A stretch of DNA of 64,000 nucleotides from Sinorhizobium psoraleae (GCF_013283645.1 NZ_JABEKV010000002.1:875798-939797); one strand, 5' to 3'; positions 19,312-29,100 are shown, numbered from the stretch's first letter. The notes: generated by a model not told the origin, from the sequence alone. Numbers and translations: made by a program.

Positions 19312-19434
19312 CTAAAAGATGCGTCCGAACAAAGCGGAATAGACAATCACGGCTATCGCAAGCGTAAATGCAAGCGACACGTACAGGCGTGTGAAATCGT
19401 ATGTATAGAATCGAGCGGGGATAAGGTTTTTCAT
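19312..19434 (-). CDS. 40-residue small membrane protein, paralogue 1
   Basis: A short frame from the ATG at 19434, with an AGGAG site seven bases upstream, ending at TAG 19312. The protein starts MKNLIPARFYTYDF and has one membrane helix (SLAFTLAIAVIVYSALFG) near the C-terminus. It has the same length as the plus-strand gene at 20771-20893. Ungapped identities are Met1, Lys2, Ile5, Tyr10, Ile30, Tyr32 and Gly37, with matched hydrophobic positions, which suggests one small-protein family. Function unknown. The surrounding DNA is AT-richer than average. Confidence 0.6.
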   Translation of the reverse strand: MKNLIPARFYTYDFTRLYVSLAFTLAIAVIVYSALFGRIF

Positions 19435-20073
19435 AGCGATCTCCTAATTTCCATTTGGATTGGCGCGGCAAAGGTCCCCACGACAAAACCGATCGCACAG
19501 GCTCTTTTCATTCGAGAATTTGGTCGAATGTCATGATTTCATTTCGGTTAATCTGATGACTATCGGGATCGTTGCGGGCCCGCCCCCTTGGATCATGAGC
19601 CAATGGCAATCCAGGTTTTTCATTCTGCGCTTCAAAATAATTATTGTAAATAAACAATCCCCAAAGCCATCCGAATAATACATTCCCTTTAATCGACGTG
19701 CCTTGTATTTAGTGTAAATCCGACATTAGCAGAACATTATTAGATTTGTGGATTTACGTCGCCACATCCTATCGTATCTTTTTTTACATCGCCCGATTTT
19801 CTTGTCGGATCATCTCAGTAAAGCCTTAATCTTTGGATATATGGATTCAACATCGTCCTTGGCCAGCTTGGCTTGTCACCTCGTCAGAGGCTTCACACTC
19901 GTCAAACTCACCGATCATCGATCTTTCAATTCTCCAAAAGCCAGCAAGCCGTGGTGGTCTTCCGTCCCGCTTGAAGGTGCCAGGGCCCTCGCGGCAGCCG
20001 TCCGCGCTCCAACAGGCCCAACCGGCCCGATTTTGGCTTAATCTTGCGAACCGCGTTCGCAAAAGGAGGCAAC
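19435..20073. other. AT-rich gene-free stretch
   Basis: No convincing gene on either strand. The DNA around 19620-19760 is distinctly AT-rich against the GC-rich background. It contains an 8-bp inverted repeat GTAAATCC/GGATTTAC (19714-19721 and 19750-19757). Open frames here lack ribosome sites and normal codon use. Confidence 0.5.
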
Positions 20074-20361
20074 ATGTTTGCCCGAACGAAATCTCGAACT
20101 GTCCATTTCGATGAACCATTTAGAGTTCCCGATATCGACCAGGTGGTGCCGCCCGGCGACTACGAGATCGACGAGGACGAGGAACTGATCGAAGGCATTT
20201 CCTGGCTCGCCTACCGCCGCGTGGCAACCTTCATCAAGTTGCCGGCGACGATTGAGAACAAATTCCAAATGCGCCTGATTGCGATCGATCCTGAGGAACT
20301 TGAACGCCTCATCACAGCAGATCGCCGCAAACACGAAACCTCCTCGCCACCCAAACCGTAA
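20074..20361 (+). CDS. conserved small hypothetical protein (95 aa)
   Basis: 95 residues from the ATG at 20074, with AAAAGGAGGCAAC directly upstream, which decides the start. The protein begins MFARTKSRTVHFDEPFRVPD and continues with an acidic turn (PPGDYEIDEDEELIEG) and WLAYRRVATFIKLPA. It looks like a small beta-rich soluble protein. No family recognised. It probably forms a transcript with the 67-residue gene 12 bp downstream. Confidence 0.65.
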   Translation: MFARTKSRTVHFDEPFRVPDIDQVVPPGDYEIDEDEELIEGISWLAYRRVATFIKLPATIENKFQMRLIAIDPEELERLITADRRKHETSSPPKP

Positions 20362-20373
20362 AGGCAACAGTCG

Positions 20374-20577
20374 ATGCGCAACCATCGCTTCCCAATTGGC
20401 TTGTCCGTTCGCCTCAGAGACCGACGGAATCTCTCACCCCTTGCAGCTGAGACCTATCGCATCACCGCCAAGCTCCCACTGAGGGACAACTGGCCTCAAT
20501 ATCGCATCCAGAATGATGAACTCGGGCAGGAGCGCGTGAGCACAGAGGACAATCTCGAGCCAATAGAATCGGCATGA
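20374..20577 (+). CDS. small hypothetical protein (67 aa)
   Basis: 67 residues starting MRNHRFPIGLSVRLRDR, 12 bp after the previous stop, with AAAGGCAAC upstream. The core YRITAKLPLRDNWPQYRI followed by NDELGQERV looks like a compact beta domain. Basic first half, acidic second half. No function recognised; tight spacing with its neighbour suggests an operon. Confidence 0.5.
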   Translation: MRNHRFPIGLSVRLRDRRNLSPLAAETYRITAKLPLRDNWPQYRIQNDELGQERVSTEDNLEPIESA

Positions 20578-20770
20578 CGCCTCATCCGCGAGGCCAATGC
20601 GTACATTCGCTCTTGCGAAGCATTTCAGCGAGGCGGACGGCTCTGAAACATTGGAGCACAGAAGAATGCAGCGCGAGCTCTGCACGCGCTCAACAGGCAT
20701 GAGTTGGCGGCAGATGTTTAGCAGCTGCGGCCAGCATAGTCGGCAGCAAAACGAAAAAGGGAGAAAACCC

Positions 20771-20893
20771 ATGAAATGGTATATCGGAAGTTTCGGATAT
20801 CAATTCAGGCTTGTTGAATTCATGATCCGATCATCGCTTGCAGTTTCGCTGGGGATCATCGCCTATGTCACGTTCTATGGAGTTTTCTGGTAA
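20771..20893 (+). CDS. 40-residue small membrane protein, paralogue 2
   Basis: A 40-residue product starting MKWYIGSFGYQFRL, with a membrane helix (SSLAVSLGIIAYVTFYG) in the C-terminal half. AAAGGGAGAAAACCC precedes the ATG and supports this internal start over the longer frame from 20597. It pairs with the minus-strand gene at 19312-19434 in exact length, topology and seven ungapped identical positions. Function unknown; a membrane-stress or regulatory peptide is possible but not shown. Confidence 0.6.
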   Translation: MKWYIGSFGYQFRLVEFMIRSSLAVSLGIIAYVTFYGVFW

Positions 20894-21033
20894 CAGCCCG
20901 TCGCTGACCGCGGGTGAATCCGGATGATCTTGCCTAATGACTCGCGCTTCTGTCGAATAAGCGTAGACTATTCCCACCATCGGCTTAGTGATACGGGCAC
21001 CGATGGCCGGAAGATCATAGCGCTTTCGCCCCG

Positions 21034-21264
21034 ATGAGTAAGGGCGCCATGCTTGCTCTTGAAATCCCAATCACACGATCCCCCATTTATCCCGCTCAGC
21101 TGGTGCAACTGCGGAGGGTCTTTGACGACGAACTTATGCGCCGTGGATGGCCGCGGCGTGGCGACCGCGCGGAGAACCTCGCAAGCCGGATCTTTCACCT
21201 TTACCAATCAGGGGTTCGTTCGACACACGCGCTTCACGAGAGGCTTAGGGAAAACGAGCCGTGA
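21034..21264 (+). CDS. small hypothetical protein (76 aa)
   Basis: 76 residues with a well-defined helical core: QLVQLRRVFDDELMRRGW, then RAENLASRIFHLYQSG and a C-terminal HALHERLRENEP. The pattern is soluble and amphipathic. The codon use looks coding, but the ribosome site is weak. A later ATG at 21049 (MLALEIPIT) is an alternative start. No function recognised. Confidence 0.5.
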   Translation: MSKGAMLALEIPITRSPIYPAQLVQLRRVFDDELMRRGWPRRGDRAENLASRIFHLYQSGVRSTHALHERLRENEP

Positions 21265-21353
21265 TTTGCAAGCGCCGCTTCATGCCCCCGAGAACGCGAT
21301 GACCTTTCATGTCGGCGGGGTTGCTTCTCTGATACAACAATAGGCGGACGAAC

Positions 21354-21482
21354 ATGGTCTACGGTAGGGTCGGCAGACGCTCGCGACGCTTCCATGTCGT
21401 AAGATTCCTCGTGGCGCTGCTGGTGCCAGTGATCTTGCTCGGATCCGCGATTGCGGCCGCCGAATGGGTATCCACCATGTAG
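21354..21482 (+). CDS. 42-residue Arg-rich single-pass membrane peptide
   Basis: Short frame from 21354 to TAG 21482. The product starts MVYGRVGRRSRRFHVV and continues with one hydrophobic helix (FLVALLVPVILLGSAIAAA), giving a strong positive-inside signature or an uncleaved signal peptide. The upstream site GGCGGACG is weak. It is the third tiny membrane protein in this region; it shares no clear identity with the 40-residue pair. Confidence 0.4.
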   Translation: MVYGRVGRRSRRFHVVRFLVALLVPVILLGSAIAAAEWVSTM

Positions 21483-21579
21483 CGAGCACTCCCGCGGCGC
21501 ACGAGCGCCCGTTGCGTTCACGCGCTCCCCTTTGAGAAACCTCTACCAAACGCTCCGCGCGTCGCTTAAGCTTCTTCTT

Positions 21580-21786
21580 ATGGACGCTCAGAGATACGAT
21601 CTGAAAGAGGAAGCGGACGGCTCCTGGACGGTGATCGACAAGGAGACCGGGCAGACGGCGGAGCTGAACGGTGAACGGCTTGCGCACCTCAGCCTTCACC
21701 TGGCGAACGAATACCTGCCGCTCTTGAAACTGCGGGATACCGTTTCCGGCTTGATCAGGAAACCCGGTGACGAGGGGCCGGCCTGA
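21580..21786 (+). CDS. small hypothetical protein (68 aa)
   Basis: 68 residues from the ATG at 21580, starting MDAQRYDLKEEADGSW. A two-strand pattern (WTVIDKETGQTAELNG) is followed by a helix (RLAHLSLHLANEYLPLLKLRD). It is acidic and soluble. It converges with and overlaps the minus-strand gene at 21755-22012 by 32 bp. No family recognised. Confidence 0.5.
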   Translation: MDAQRYDLKEEADGSWTVIDKETGQTAELNGERLAHLSLHLANEYLPLLKLRDTVSGLIRKPGDEGPA

Positions 21787-22012
21787 AATCGGCTAGCTGC
21801 GCCAGAAGCTGGTCGCAGGTGCACTTTTTCCTGCCCATCAGGTCCAGGATACGACGGGCGGCCTCGTTGGCCTCCACACCGTCCCTTCCGACGTTATGCA
21901 GAGCGCACCAGACATCCAGCGCCCCGCGCATGACATCGACATCATCCGGTGAATAGGCTTGACGCACGAACCCCTCCCAAGGTGGTACCTCAATCCGCTC
22001 ATCATGGGGCAT
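21755..22012 (-). CDS. small hypothetical protein (85 aa)
   Basis: 85 residues, soluble and acidic in its first half (MPHDERIEVPPWEGFVRQAY, then DDVDVMRGALDVWCALHN). A helical segment (GVEANEAARRILDLMG) and a KKCTCDQLL motif near the C-terminus follow. The two closely spaced cysteines could bind metal or form a disulphide. Codon use fits a gene. It overlaps its convergent neighbour by 32 bp. Function unknown. The 22013-22310 stretch beyond it shows no supported gene. Confidence 0.55.
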   Translation of the reverse strand: MPHDERIEVPPWEGFVRQAYSPDDVDVMRGALDVWCALHNVGRDGVEANEAARRILDLMGRKKCTCDQLLAQLADFRPAPRHRVS

Positions 22013-22310
22013 TTCCGGGTAAATTCAAGAAAATAGTGAGGTACCCCAATAAGTCATACCAATGGGGAGAGCGAGTTCACTCTCGACGTGCAACCATGAC
22101 CTTAAAGCACTCGCTGGAAGGGCAACTGAGGCAACTTGAGAACGTGGTGCGAACCCCTGTTTTCACCACGTGTCGACGCCCCAATCATCAATCGAGAATT
22201 CAGCCGCGTAACCTCTCGGAACGCTGCGACCTTAACGCAAGCTTAAGATTCTATCGCTAGATCTGACAATGCGATGATGGACAATCGCAATGCCTAAATC
22301 CCCTTTTTGA

Positions 22311-22338
22311 AAACCGGCGCTTGCCGGTTTCTTTTTTT
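22311..22338. terminator. bidirectional intrinsic terminator
   Basis: Stem AAACCGGC/GCCGGTTT (22311-22318 and 22323-22330) with a 4-nt loop, followed on the plus strand by C and seven T. On the minus strand it is followed by TTTTCAAAAAG. It lies just after the pncB stop and can end transcription from that side. Confidence 0.75.
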
Positions 22339-22346
22339 GGGCGAGA

Positions 22347-23651
22347 TCAGACCTTGACGGTCTGTTCGACGAAATCCTCGGTTCCGAAGAATTTCAGATA
22401 TCGCTGCACTTCGGCAGGGTCTCCGGTCGCCTTGCGCGGATTGTCCGAAAGTTTGACCGCGGGCCGGCCATTGGCTTCGCTCACCTTGCAGACAATCGAT
22501 ATCGGGTTGAGGCCGCTGATTTCCGTCGGCGCGCAGCCGGCGAAATCGTTGGTGAGGTTGGTTCCCCAGCCGAAACTCATGCGTACGCGACCCTCGAAAT
22601 GGCGATAGGTCTTGATGATCGTGTCGACGTCGAGGCCGTCGGAGAAGATCAGCAGCTTTTCCCGCGGGTCGCGCCCCATCTTCTTCCACCAGGCGATGAT
22701 CTTCTCGCCGCCTTCGATCGGCGGTGCGCTATCCGGGCGAAAGCCGGTCCAGTTCGCCACCCAATTCGGCGCATTGCGCAGGAATGCCGCCGTGCCGAAG
22801 GAATCCGGCAGCACGATCAGCAAATTGCCGCCGTAGAGCTGATTCCAGTCCTGCAGGACCTTGTAGGGTGCGGCGGCAAGCTCCTTGTCGTTGCGGGCAA
22901 GAGCCGCCGCCACCATCGGCAGTTCGTGCGCATTGGTACCGAGCGCCTCGAGATCCGTATCCATGGCGAGCAGCACGTTACTGGAGCCGGAGAACGAGCC
23001 GCCGATCCCCTCCTTCAGCGCCTCCACACACCACCGCTGCCACAGAAAACTATGCCGCCGGCGCGTGCCGAAATCGGAAATGCGCAGGTCGGGATATTGC
23101 CGCAACTGCTCGACCTTCGACCACATCTTCGCCTTGGCGCGCGCATAGAGCACGTCCAGCGTGAACGGACCGAGACCCTTCATCGCGGCGCGAGAGCGCA
23201 GCTCGTTGATGATCGCCAGCGCCGGGATTTCCCACATCGTCGTCTCGACCCAGCGGCCGCGAAAGATCAGTTCGAACTGACCGTCGCGGCGCGACAGCTC
23301 GTATTCGGGCAGACGGAACTTGGCGAGCCAGGCGAGGAATTCTGGCGAGAAGATCTGCTTGCGCCCGTAGAACGTGTTACCGGCAAGCCAGATCATTTCT
23401 TTCTTGGTGAAACGCAGGGTCCGCGCGTGATCGAGCTGGTCGCGCAGTTCCTGTTCGTCAATTTCCTCGGCGAGCCGCACGGTCTTGGTGCGGTTGATCA
23501 GCGAAAATGTGGCGTCGACATCCCGATAGAGCTGCCAGATCATCTGCAGCATCAGGAGCTTGTAGAAATCCGTATCCAAAAGACTGCGGATGATCGGATC
23601 GAGCTTCCAGGTATGGTTATAGACCCGCCGCGCGATATCGGTCTTTGGCAT
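22347..23651 (-). CDS. pncB: nicotinate phosphoribosyltransferase
   Basis: 434 residues, full length. Blocks typical of PncB include [16 protein letters not shown] at the N-terminus, [14 protein letters not shown], the [10 protein letters not shown] stretch carrying the phosphorylated histidine, and [34 protein letters not shown]. It makes nicotinate mononucleotide from nicotinate and PRPP with ATP. It lies downstream of pncA in the same direction, so together they recycle nicotinamide to NAD. Confidence 0.96.
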   Translation of the reverse strand: MPKTDIARRVYNHTWKLDPIIRSLLDTDFYKLLMLQMIWQLYRDVDATFSLINRTKTVRLAEEIDEQELRDQLDHARTLRFTKKEMIWLAGNTFYGRKQIFSPEFLAWLAKFRLPEYELSRRDGQFELIFRGRWVETTMWEIPALAIINELRSRAAMKGLGPFTLDVLYARAKAKMWSKVEQLRQYPDLRISDFGTRRRHSFLWQRWCVEALKEGIGGSFSGSSNVLLAMDTDLEALGTNAHELPMVAAALARNDKELAAAPYKVLQDWNQLYGGNLLIVLPDSFGTAAFLRNAPNWVANWTGFRPDSAPPIEGGEKIIAWWKKMGRDPREKLLIFSDGLDVDTIIKTYRHFEGRVRMSFGWGTNLTNDFAGCAPTEISGLNPISIVCKVSEANGRPAVKLSDNPRKATGDPAEVQRYLKFFGTEDFVEQTVKV

Positions 23652-23680
23652 CTGCGACTACGCTCCTTCTGGATCACTCC

Positions 23681-23781
23681 TGCATGTTTCCTTAAATCGA
23701 AACCGATTCAAGGGTAAAAACATGCGACAATTCAAAGTGCTACAGCGACCCTGTGCGTCTCGAAAACGCATGGAGCTGTAG
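23681..23781 (-). repeat. dispersed two-hairpin repeat, copy 3
   Basis: TGCATGTTTCCTTAAATCG with return arm CGATTCAAGGGTAAAAACATGC, then ATTCAAAGTGCTACAGCG and a decayed TGCGTCT...ACGCA stem ending CTGTAG. Minus-strand orientation. It fills the gap between pncA and pncB. Confidence 0.7.
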
Positions 23782-23836
23782 TGGACTCCGCCCAAGCAAC
23801 CTTCTGATCGATTTTGCAAGTCGGGCTCCGGTGCGG

Positions 23837-24436
23837 CTAGATCAGCGCAACGCCCGCATCGCGCATGCGCTGGGTCATCGCAGCGAGTGATCCGCTCAGA
23901 TCGATGCCGCGACAGGCGTCAAGCACGACGGAGGCCGAAAAGCCCTGGGCCACGGCATCGAGGGCTGAGAAGGCAACGCAGAAATCGGTCGCGAGCCCGC
24001 AAAGCGTCACTCTGCCGATGCCGCGCTCGCGCAAGTAGCCGCCGAGGCCGGTCGGCGTGCGGTGATCGTTCTCGAAAAAGGCGGAGTAGCTGTCGATGTC
24101 CCTACGGAACCCTTTGCGGACCACCAATTCCGCCGTCGTCCATTCGAGACCGGGATGGAATTCAGCGCCCGGACTGCCCTGAATGCAATGATCCGGCCAG
24201 AGGGTCTGCTCGCCGTAAGGCATCGTCACGGTCGCAAAGGGAGCCTTGCCGGGATGGCTGGAGGCGAGGCTGGAGTGCCCGGCCGGGTGCCAGTCCTGAG
24301 TGAGGATGACATGGGCGGATTGCTGAATGAGGCGATTGACGACCGGTATGATTTCATCGCCGCCGGCAACCGCAAGGGCGCCGCCGGGGCAGAAATCGTT
24401 CTGCACATCGATGACGATCAGGGCTTCGTCAGCCAT
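23837..24436 (-). CDS. pncA: nicotinamidase
   Basis: 199 residues of the isochorismatase-like hydrolase fold. The N-terminal MADEALIVIDVQNDFCPGG contains the catalytic Asp. QDWHPAGHSS carries metal-binding His residues, DHCIQGSPGAEFHP is the usual third block, and the nucleophilic Cys is in GLATDFCVAFSALDA. It deamidates nicotinamide to nicotinate. It feeds PncB downstream. The start MADEALIVID matches family length. Confidence 0.94.
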   Translation of the reverse strand: MADEALIVIDVQNDFCPGGALAVAGGDEIIPVVNRLIQQSAHVILTQDWHPAGHSSLASSHPGKAPFATVTMPYGEQTLWPDHCIQGSPGAEFHPGLEWTTAELVVRKGFRRDIDSYSAFFENDHRTPTGLGGYLRERGIGRVTLCGLATDFCVAFSALDAVAQGFSASVVLDACRGIDLSGSLAAMTQRMRDAGVALI

Positions 24437-24551
24437 TGGCCCTCCTCGCGTCCGATCGGCCTGCGCCGACCATCAGCAAAACCGATTTAAACCGAAGATC
24501 AATCACAGAATTTGCTCGACAGCAAGCAGCTTCGCTTCCCGCCGAGCTTCG

Positions 24552-25739
24552 TCAGTTCTGCAGATCGTCCAGGTTGTCCGCGAGGTTGACGCCGGTATTC
24601 GCGATGCCGATCGGCCGCGCCACGAAGTCGAGGAATTTCGCAATGTCGACGGAGGGATGACGCGACGCGTAGATCACGTCACGATTCTTGATCGGGAAGG
24701 TCTGCCCGACGATCAGGCTATCCGGATTGGTCATGTTGAAACGATAGACGATCGGATAGCGGCCGACGCTGTCGGGCTTCATGCCCTTGCTCAGCATCGT
24801 GTTGAACCGCTCCCTTCCGAGCAGGCTCATGACGATATCCGGCTCTTCGTAACGGAAGACGAAATAGCCCTTCGCATCGACTGTCCGGTCGGCGCCGCCA
24901 CCCGCAAGTGCCACGGCTTCGAGGAGGTTCAGGTCGTTGGCGCCGAACTCGACGCGCTGGTTCGCCCTCACCTGGCCGAGGATCGTGAAGGTGCGCGGAT
25001 CGCGGGTCACAAAGACCTGGTCGCCCGGCTTGACGTGAATGTTTTCCGACGGGTTTTCGATGATCGATTTCAAGAGGACCGTACCGGTCTTCTTGCCGCG
25101 CACGAGTGTGACGTAGGTCTCGTAAGGCTGTGCCGACGGACCGCCGGCCTTGGCGATGACTTCGTTTATCGACTCGCTGACGAGATTCAAGGGCACGACC
25201 GACGGACGACCGACGGCGCCGGAAACCGTGACGATGCGCGATGCCGTGGACGTGCTCGTCACGATCACATCGGGCTCCACGGCCTTCTGCTTCAGCGCTT
25301 CGAGAATCGCCTGGCGTGCCTGTTCCAGCGTCAAGCCGGCAAAGCGGACCGGACCGACATAGGGAATGGCCGCCTTACCGTCAGGCTGGACGACCAGATC
25401 GATGTTGGTCTGCTTCGATTCCGTGGTGGAAAACAGGCCGTCGCTGCCCGCCTCGAAGATCGACACCTTCAGCTGGTCGCCAACACCGATGACGACCTGG
25501 CCGACGCCTCCACCAATGCCAAAGCGTCGGCTGAGCGTCGTCGAGACATAGTCAGAAACCAACCGTGCGGATTGGCCATCAACGTCGACGATATCAAAGA
25601 CGGTCGCATTCTTCCTGCCGATCTGCGCACCGGATTGCCCGGCATCCGCGACGATATCGGTTGTCAGAGGGCCTTCTCCCGGCACGGCCTGACATCCCGC
25701 AAGCGCGGTGCAAAGCAGAAGGGCAGTCACTCGTTTCAC
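24552..25739 (-). CDS. rkpU: capsular polysaccharide export outer-membrane lipoprotein (Wza/KpsD-like)
   Basis: 395 residues from a GTG at 25739 with a GGAG site upstream. That start gives a lipoprotein signal (KRVTALLLCTALAGC) with the lipobox cysteine, whereas the frame upstream to 25904 does not. A Poly_export domain (VVIGVGDQLKVSIFEAG, then QPDGKAAIPYVGPVRFAGLTLEQA) is followed by SLBB-type repeats (VTVSGAVGRPSVVPL, FTILGQVRANQRVEFG). This is the translocon class that carries capsule across the outer membrane. It is divergent from rkpA. The inner-membrane ABC exporter and periplasmic adaptor are not in the window. Confidence 0.88.
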   Translation of the reverse strand: MKRVTALLLCTALAGCQAVPGEGPLTTDIVADAGQSGAQIGRKNATVFDIVDVDGQSARLVSDYVSTTLSRRFGIGGGVGQVVIGVGDQLKVSIFEAGSDGLFSTTESKQTNIDLVVQPDGKAAIPYVGPVRFAGLTLEQARQAILEALKQKAVEPDVIVTSTSTASRIVTVSGAVGRPSVVPLNLVSESINEVIAKAGGPSAQPYETYVTLVRGKKTGTVLLKSIIENPSENIHVKPGDQVFVTRDPRTFTILGQVRANQRVEFGANDLNLLEAVALAGGGADRTVDAKGYFVFRYEEPDIVMSLLGRERFNTMLSKGMKPDSVGRYPIVYRFNMTNPDSLIVGQTFPIKNRDVIYASRHPSVDIAKFLDFVARPIGIANTGVNLADNLDDLQN

Positions 25740-26076
25740 TACGACACTCCATATTCGGCACAGCAATGACTCTAATACTGATCTGCACCGTATGTTTTCC
25801 CGGCAGGGAATCCGCCGGTCACTGCAAAGCACAATCGCCGTTCCACAACAAGCCACCTCACCGCCGGGCAGCCAAAATATTCGGCACTGCGCCTTTCCGG
25901 TCATACCTCCTCGACATTGGTTACGATCCGTCGCCGTAATTGTCTGGATGGGCCCTCACGACCTGTGTATCTAAGCCTTTGGGGTTGAAAGCTAGGTACT
26001 TTGAGTTAAAAGCTCACTAATACAGCGGGGACGGCTGGACGAATAAATTCGGGGAAAATAACAAATCGGTAATCTT

Positions 26077-26111
26077 GCCAATTGCAATTTATGTTTGGCA
26101 CGGCAATTGGC
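26077..26111 (+). promoter_or_regulatory. rkpA upstream inverted repeat with sigma-54-like element
   Basis: A 9-bp inverted repeat GCCAATTGC/GCAATTGGC (26077-26085 and 26103-26111) lies ~40 bp before the rkpA ATG in AT-rich DNA. Its right half overlaps TGGCACG-N4-TTGG (26096-26110). That matches the sigma-54 consensus TGGCACG-N4-TTGC except the final base, with correct -24/-12 spacing. It could be a regulator site, an RpoN promoter or both. The remaining 25740-26076 intergenic DNA shows no gene. Confidence 0.4.
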
Positions 26112-26151
26112 TAGGACAATTTTAACGGCAGTTTAGAGCGTTCGATCATAC

Positions 26152-29100
26152 ATGACTGTTGAAATCATAGGGCGTGCATGCCTCGCCCCCGGAGCGAAAT
26201 CGCCTGAGGCGCTGTTTAAGGTTCTTCGTCAGGGCAAATGCACCGTGTCCAGCGTTCCCTCGGACCGTTGGGACTTGGCGCGTTTTTGGCATCCCGTCAT
26301 GGGCGTGCAGGGCAAGACCTATTCTTTTGCTGCCGGCGTGCTTGATGAAATCTATGATTTCGATCCTGCTGTCTTCGGCATGTCCCAGCGCGAAGCCATG
26401 TATATGGATCCGCAACAGCGTGTGCTGCTGCAACTCGCCTGGCGCGCACTCGAGGATGCCAATATCTCCATTGCATCCCTCCATGGCGAGAATGTCGGCG
26501 TTTATGTCGGCGCGTCGAGCCTCGACCACGCCAACCTGACGGTCGAAGATCCGGCCGCCGCCGGTCCATATTTCATGACCGGCAACACGCTGTCGATCGT
26601 TTCCAACCGCATTTCCCACATCTTCGGGTTGAGCGGCCCGAGCATGACGGTGGACACCGCCTGCTCCTCTTCTCTCGTTGCGCTCGATCAGGCGATGCGG
26701 GCGCTCAACGCCGGCGAGATCGACACAGCGATCGTCGGCGGCGTCAATATTCTTGCCCATCCCCTTCCCTTCGTCGGCTTCGCCCAGGCGCGGATGCTGT
26801 CGCCGGAAGGTCTCTGCCGGGCCTATGACAATGACGGCGCGGGCTACGTGCGCGCCGAGGGCGGCGTCGTCTTCGTCCTTCGCCGCTCGGATCGGGCGCG
26901 CCGCGAACGCGACCGGAGCTACGCCAGGATCGTCGCTACCGGGGTCAACTCGGCCGGCCGGACCAACGGCATCTCGCTACCCTCGCGCGAGGCGCAGGCC
27001 AATTTGCTCAGGGCCATCTACGAAGGCAACGGAATCGACGCCAACCAGGTCGCCTTTGTCGAAGGCCATGGCACGGGCACCAAAGTGGGCGACCCGGCGG
27101 AAGTGTGGTCCATCGGCACGGTCATTGGCGCCAAGCGCCGGGCGCCGGTGCCGATCGGCTCCATCAAGTCGAATATCGGTCACACCGAGCCGGCCTCCGG
27201 CCTCTTCGGCATGATGAAGGCCGTTCTGGCGCTCGAGCACAACTACCTGCCGGCATCGCTGCATTTCGATACGCCGAACGAGCACATCGATTTCGACGGA
27301 CTGAACGTCCGCGTCACAGCCAACCCGATCGAACTGCTCAAGGGCAAGCGTGCACGCCTTGCCGGCATCAACTCCTTCGGCTTCGGCGGCGCCAATGCGC
27401 ACGTGGTCATCAGCGACCCGGAGGCGATACAGGAAGAAAAGGCGGCGCCTGCATCGGCTGGTCACGTGTTTCTGGCAAGCGCCCACACACTTTCGAGCCT
27501 CGAGAGCCTCCTGAAGGAATACAAGGCGAGCTTTGCGAGCGCCTCGAAGGAAGAGGCGCGCGCAATCATCGCCGCCTCCGGCGCCAACCGTACCCATATG
27601 CGCCATCGCTTCGCCGCGCGCAGCGATCACCCAGAAGATATCGTGCGGGCGATTGCCAGCCATCTGGAGAAGCCTGGCTCCGACATCGGCGAATTGGGCG
27701 AAGCCCCGGTGAAGGATGCTAAAGTCGCATTCGTCTTCTCGGGCAACGGCTCTCAGTGGGCCGGCATGGGCGTCGAAGCCTTCCGCGAGAACCTGCATTT
27801 CCGTCAGTCCTTCACTTCCGTCAGCGCGCTCTTCAAGTTCCACTCCGACATTGTCCTGACGGATCTGCTGACGGATCCAGACCTCGACAAGAAGCTCTCG
27901 GATACGAAAATCGCGCAGCCGCTGCTTTTTGCCGTGCAGGCTGCTCTTTCCGACTCGCTCGTCGCGATGGGGATCAAGCCGCTGGCGGTATTCGGCCACT
28001 CGGTTGGCGAGATTGCCGCCGCCTATGCAGCCGGTGCCTTGTCGCTCGTCGACGCCGTGTCGATCGTGGCCAAACGCTCGCTGCATCAGGATCTCCTGGC
28101 AGGCCAGGGAACGATGGCGGCCGTCATGCTCGGCGAGGAGGCGGCCCAGGCCTTCGCGCAGGCCCGCGGCCTCAACGAACTCTGCGTCGCAGCCGTCAAC
28201 GCGCATAATTCGGTCACGATGTCCGGTCCGGCGCACGAAATTGCAGCCTTCCGCGACGCCGCACGCAAGGCCAAGATCCCGGTCCAGATCCTCGATATCA
28301 ACTATCCGTTTCACCATCCGGTCATCGACCAGGCAAAGCAGGCCTTCCTTTCCGATATCCCGGACATCGCCCCGCGGCGTACGGAGCTGACGTATCTCTC
28401 CACCGTAACGGGCGCTGCACTCGACGGAACGGAACTCGACCCGGACTATTGGTGGAAAAATGTCCGTGAACCCGTTCGCTTCCAAGCTGCCGCGGAGGCG
28501 GCGCTGGAACTCGGCTGCCGGCTCTTCATCGAAATTTCCCCGCGCCCGATCCTGGCATCCTATGTCAAGGAAACGATCAAGCAGGCGGCCCTCCCGGCAG
28601 CGGTCGTGCCAACATTGCTCCGGGACGTCGGCCAGAGCGGTCACGATCCGATTTCCGCGTCGATGGCGCGCGCCGTCGCGCACGGTGCGGCTGTTGACCG
28701 GCCGCGCGTTTACGGGAAGCGCAACGCTTTCGTCGAATTGCCGATTCTGCCCTTCGAACCGGTCGAACTGCGGCCCGCGACCACCACTGATGCCACCGAC
28801 CTCTTCGGCCGTTCCGCCAAGCCTTTTCGTTTGACGGGCTGGCGCAGCGACCCCAACAGCGGGAGCTGGAAGAACCACGTCGATGCGCATCTCTTCCCCG
28901 ACCTTGCCGAGCATGTCGTCGACGGCAAGCCGATCCTGCCGGGCAGCGGCTTCATTGAGGTGGCAGTCTCCGCCGCGCAGCAATATTACGGCAGTGACGA
29001 GGTCGAGATCACCAATCTGGAGATCGTTCGTCCGCTGGAGCTTGCCGACAGCCGCATCATGGAGCTCTCGACCATCCTGTCCCCCGAGACAGGCGACATC

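Noticed and set aside
19033-19536. 167-residue plus-strand open frame in the AT-rich region
   Set aside because: No ribosome site and poor codon use, and it overlaps the better supported 40-residue minus-strand gene.
22013-22300. 54-residue plus-strand frame starting at 22096
   Set aside because: No ribosome-binding site, no hydrophobic or domain pattern, and irregular codon use; left as non-coding.
18307-22310. Classic tRNA-targeted integrative element (att direct repeat plus integrase)
   Set aside because: No second copy of the tRNA-Thr 3' end and no integrase or transposase gene could be found between tRNA-Thr and pncB.
24552-25904. Longer 450-residue form of RkpU
   Set aside because: The N-terminal 55 extra residues are Cys/Arg-rich and precede a perfect lipoprotein signal; the GTG at 25739 has a ribosome site.
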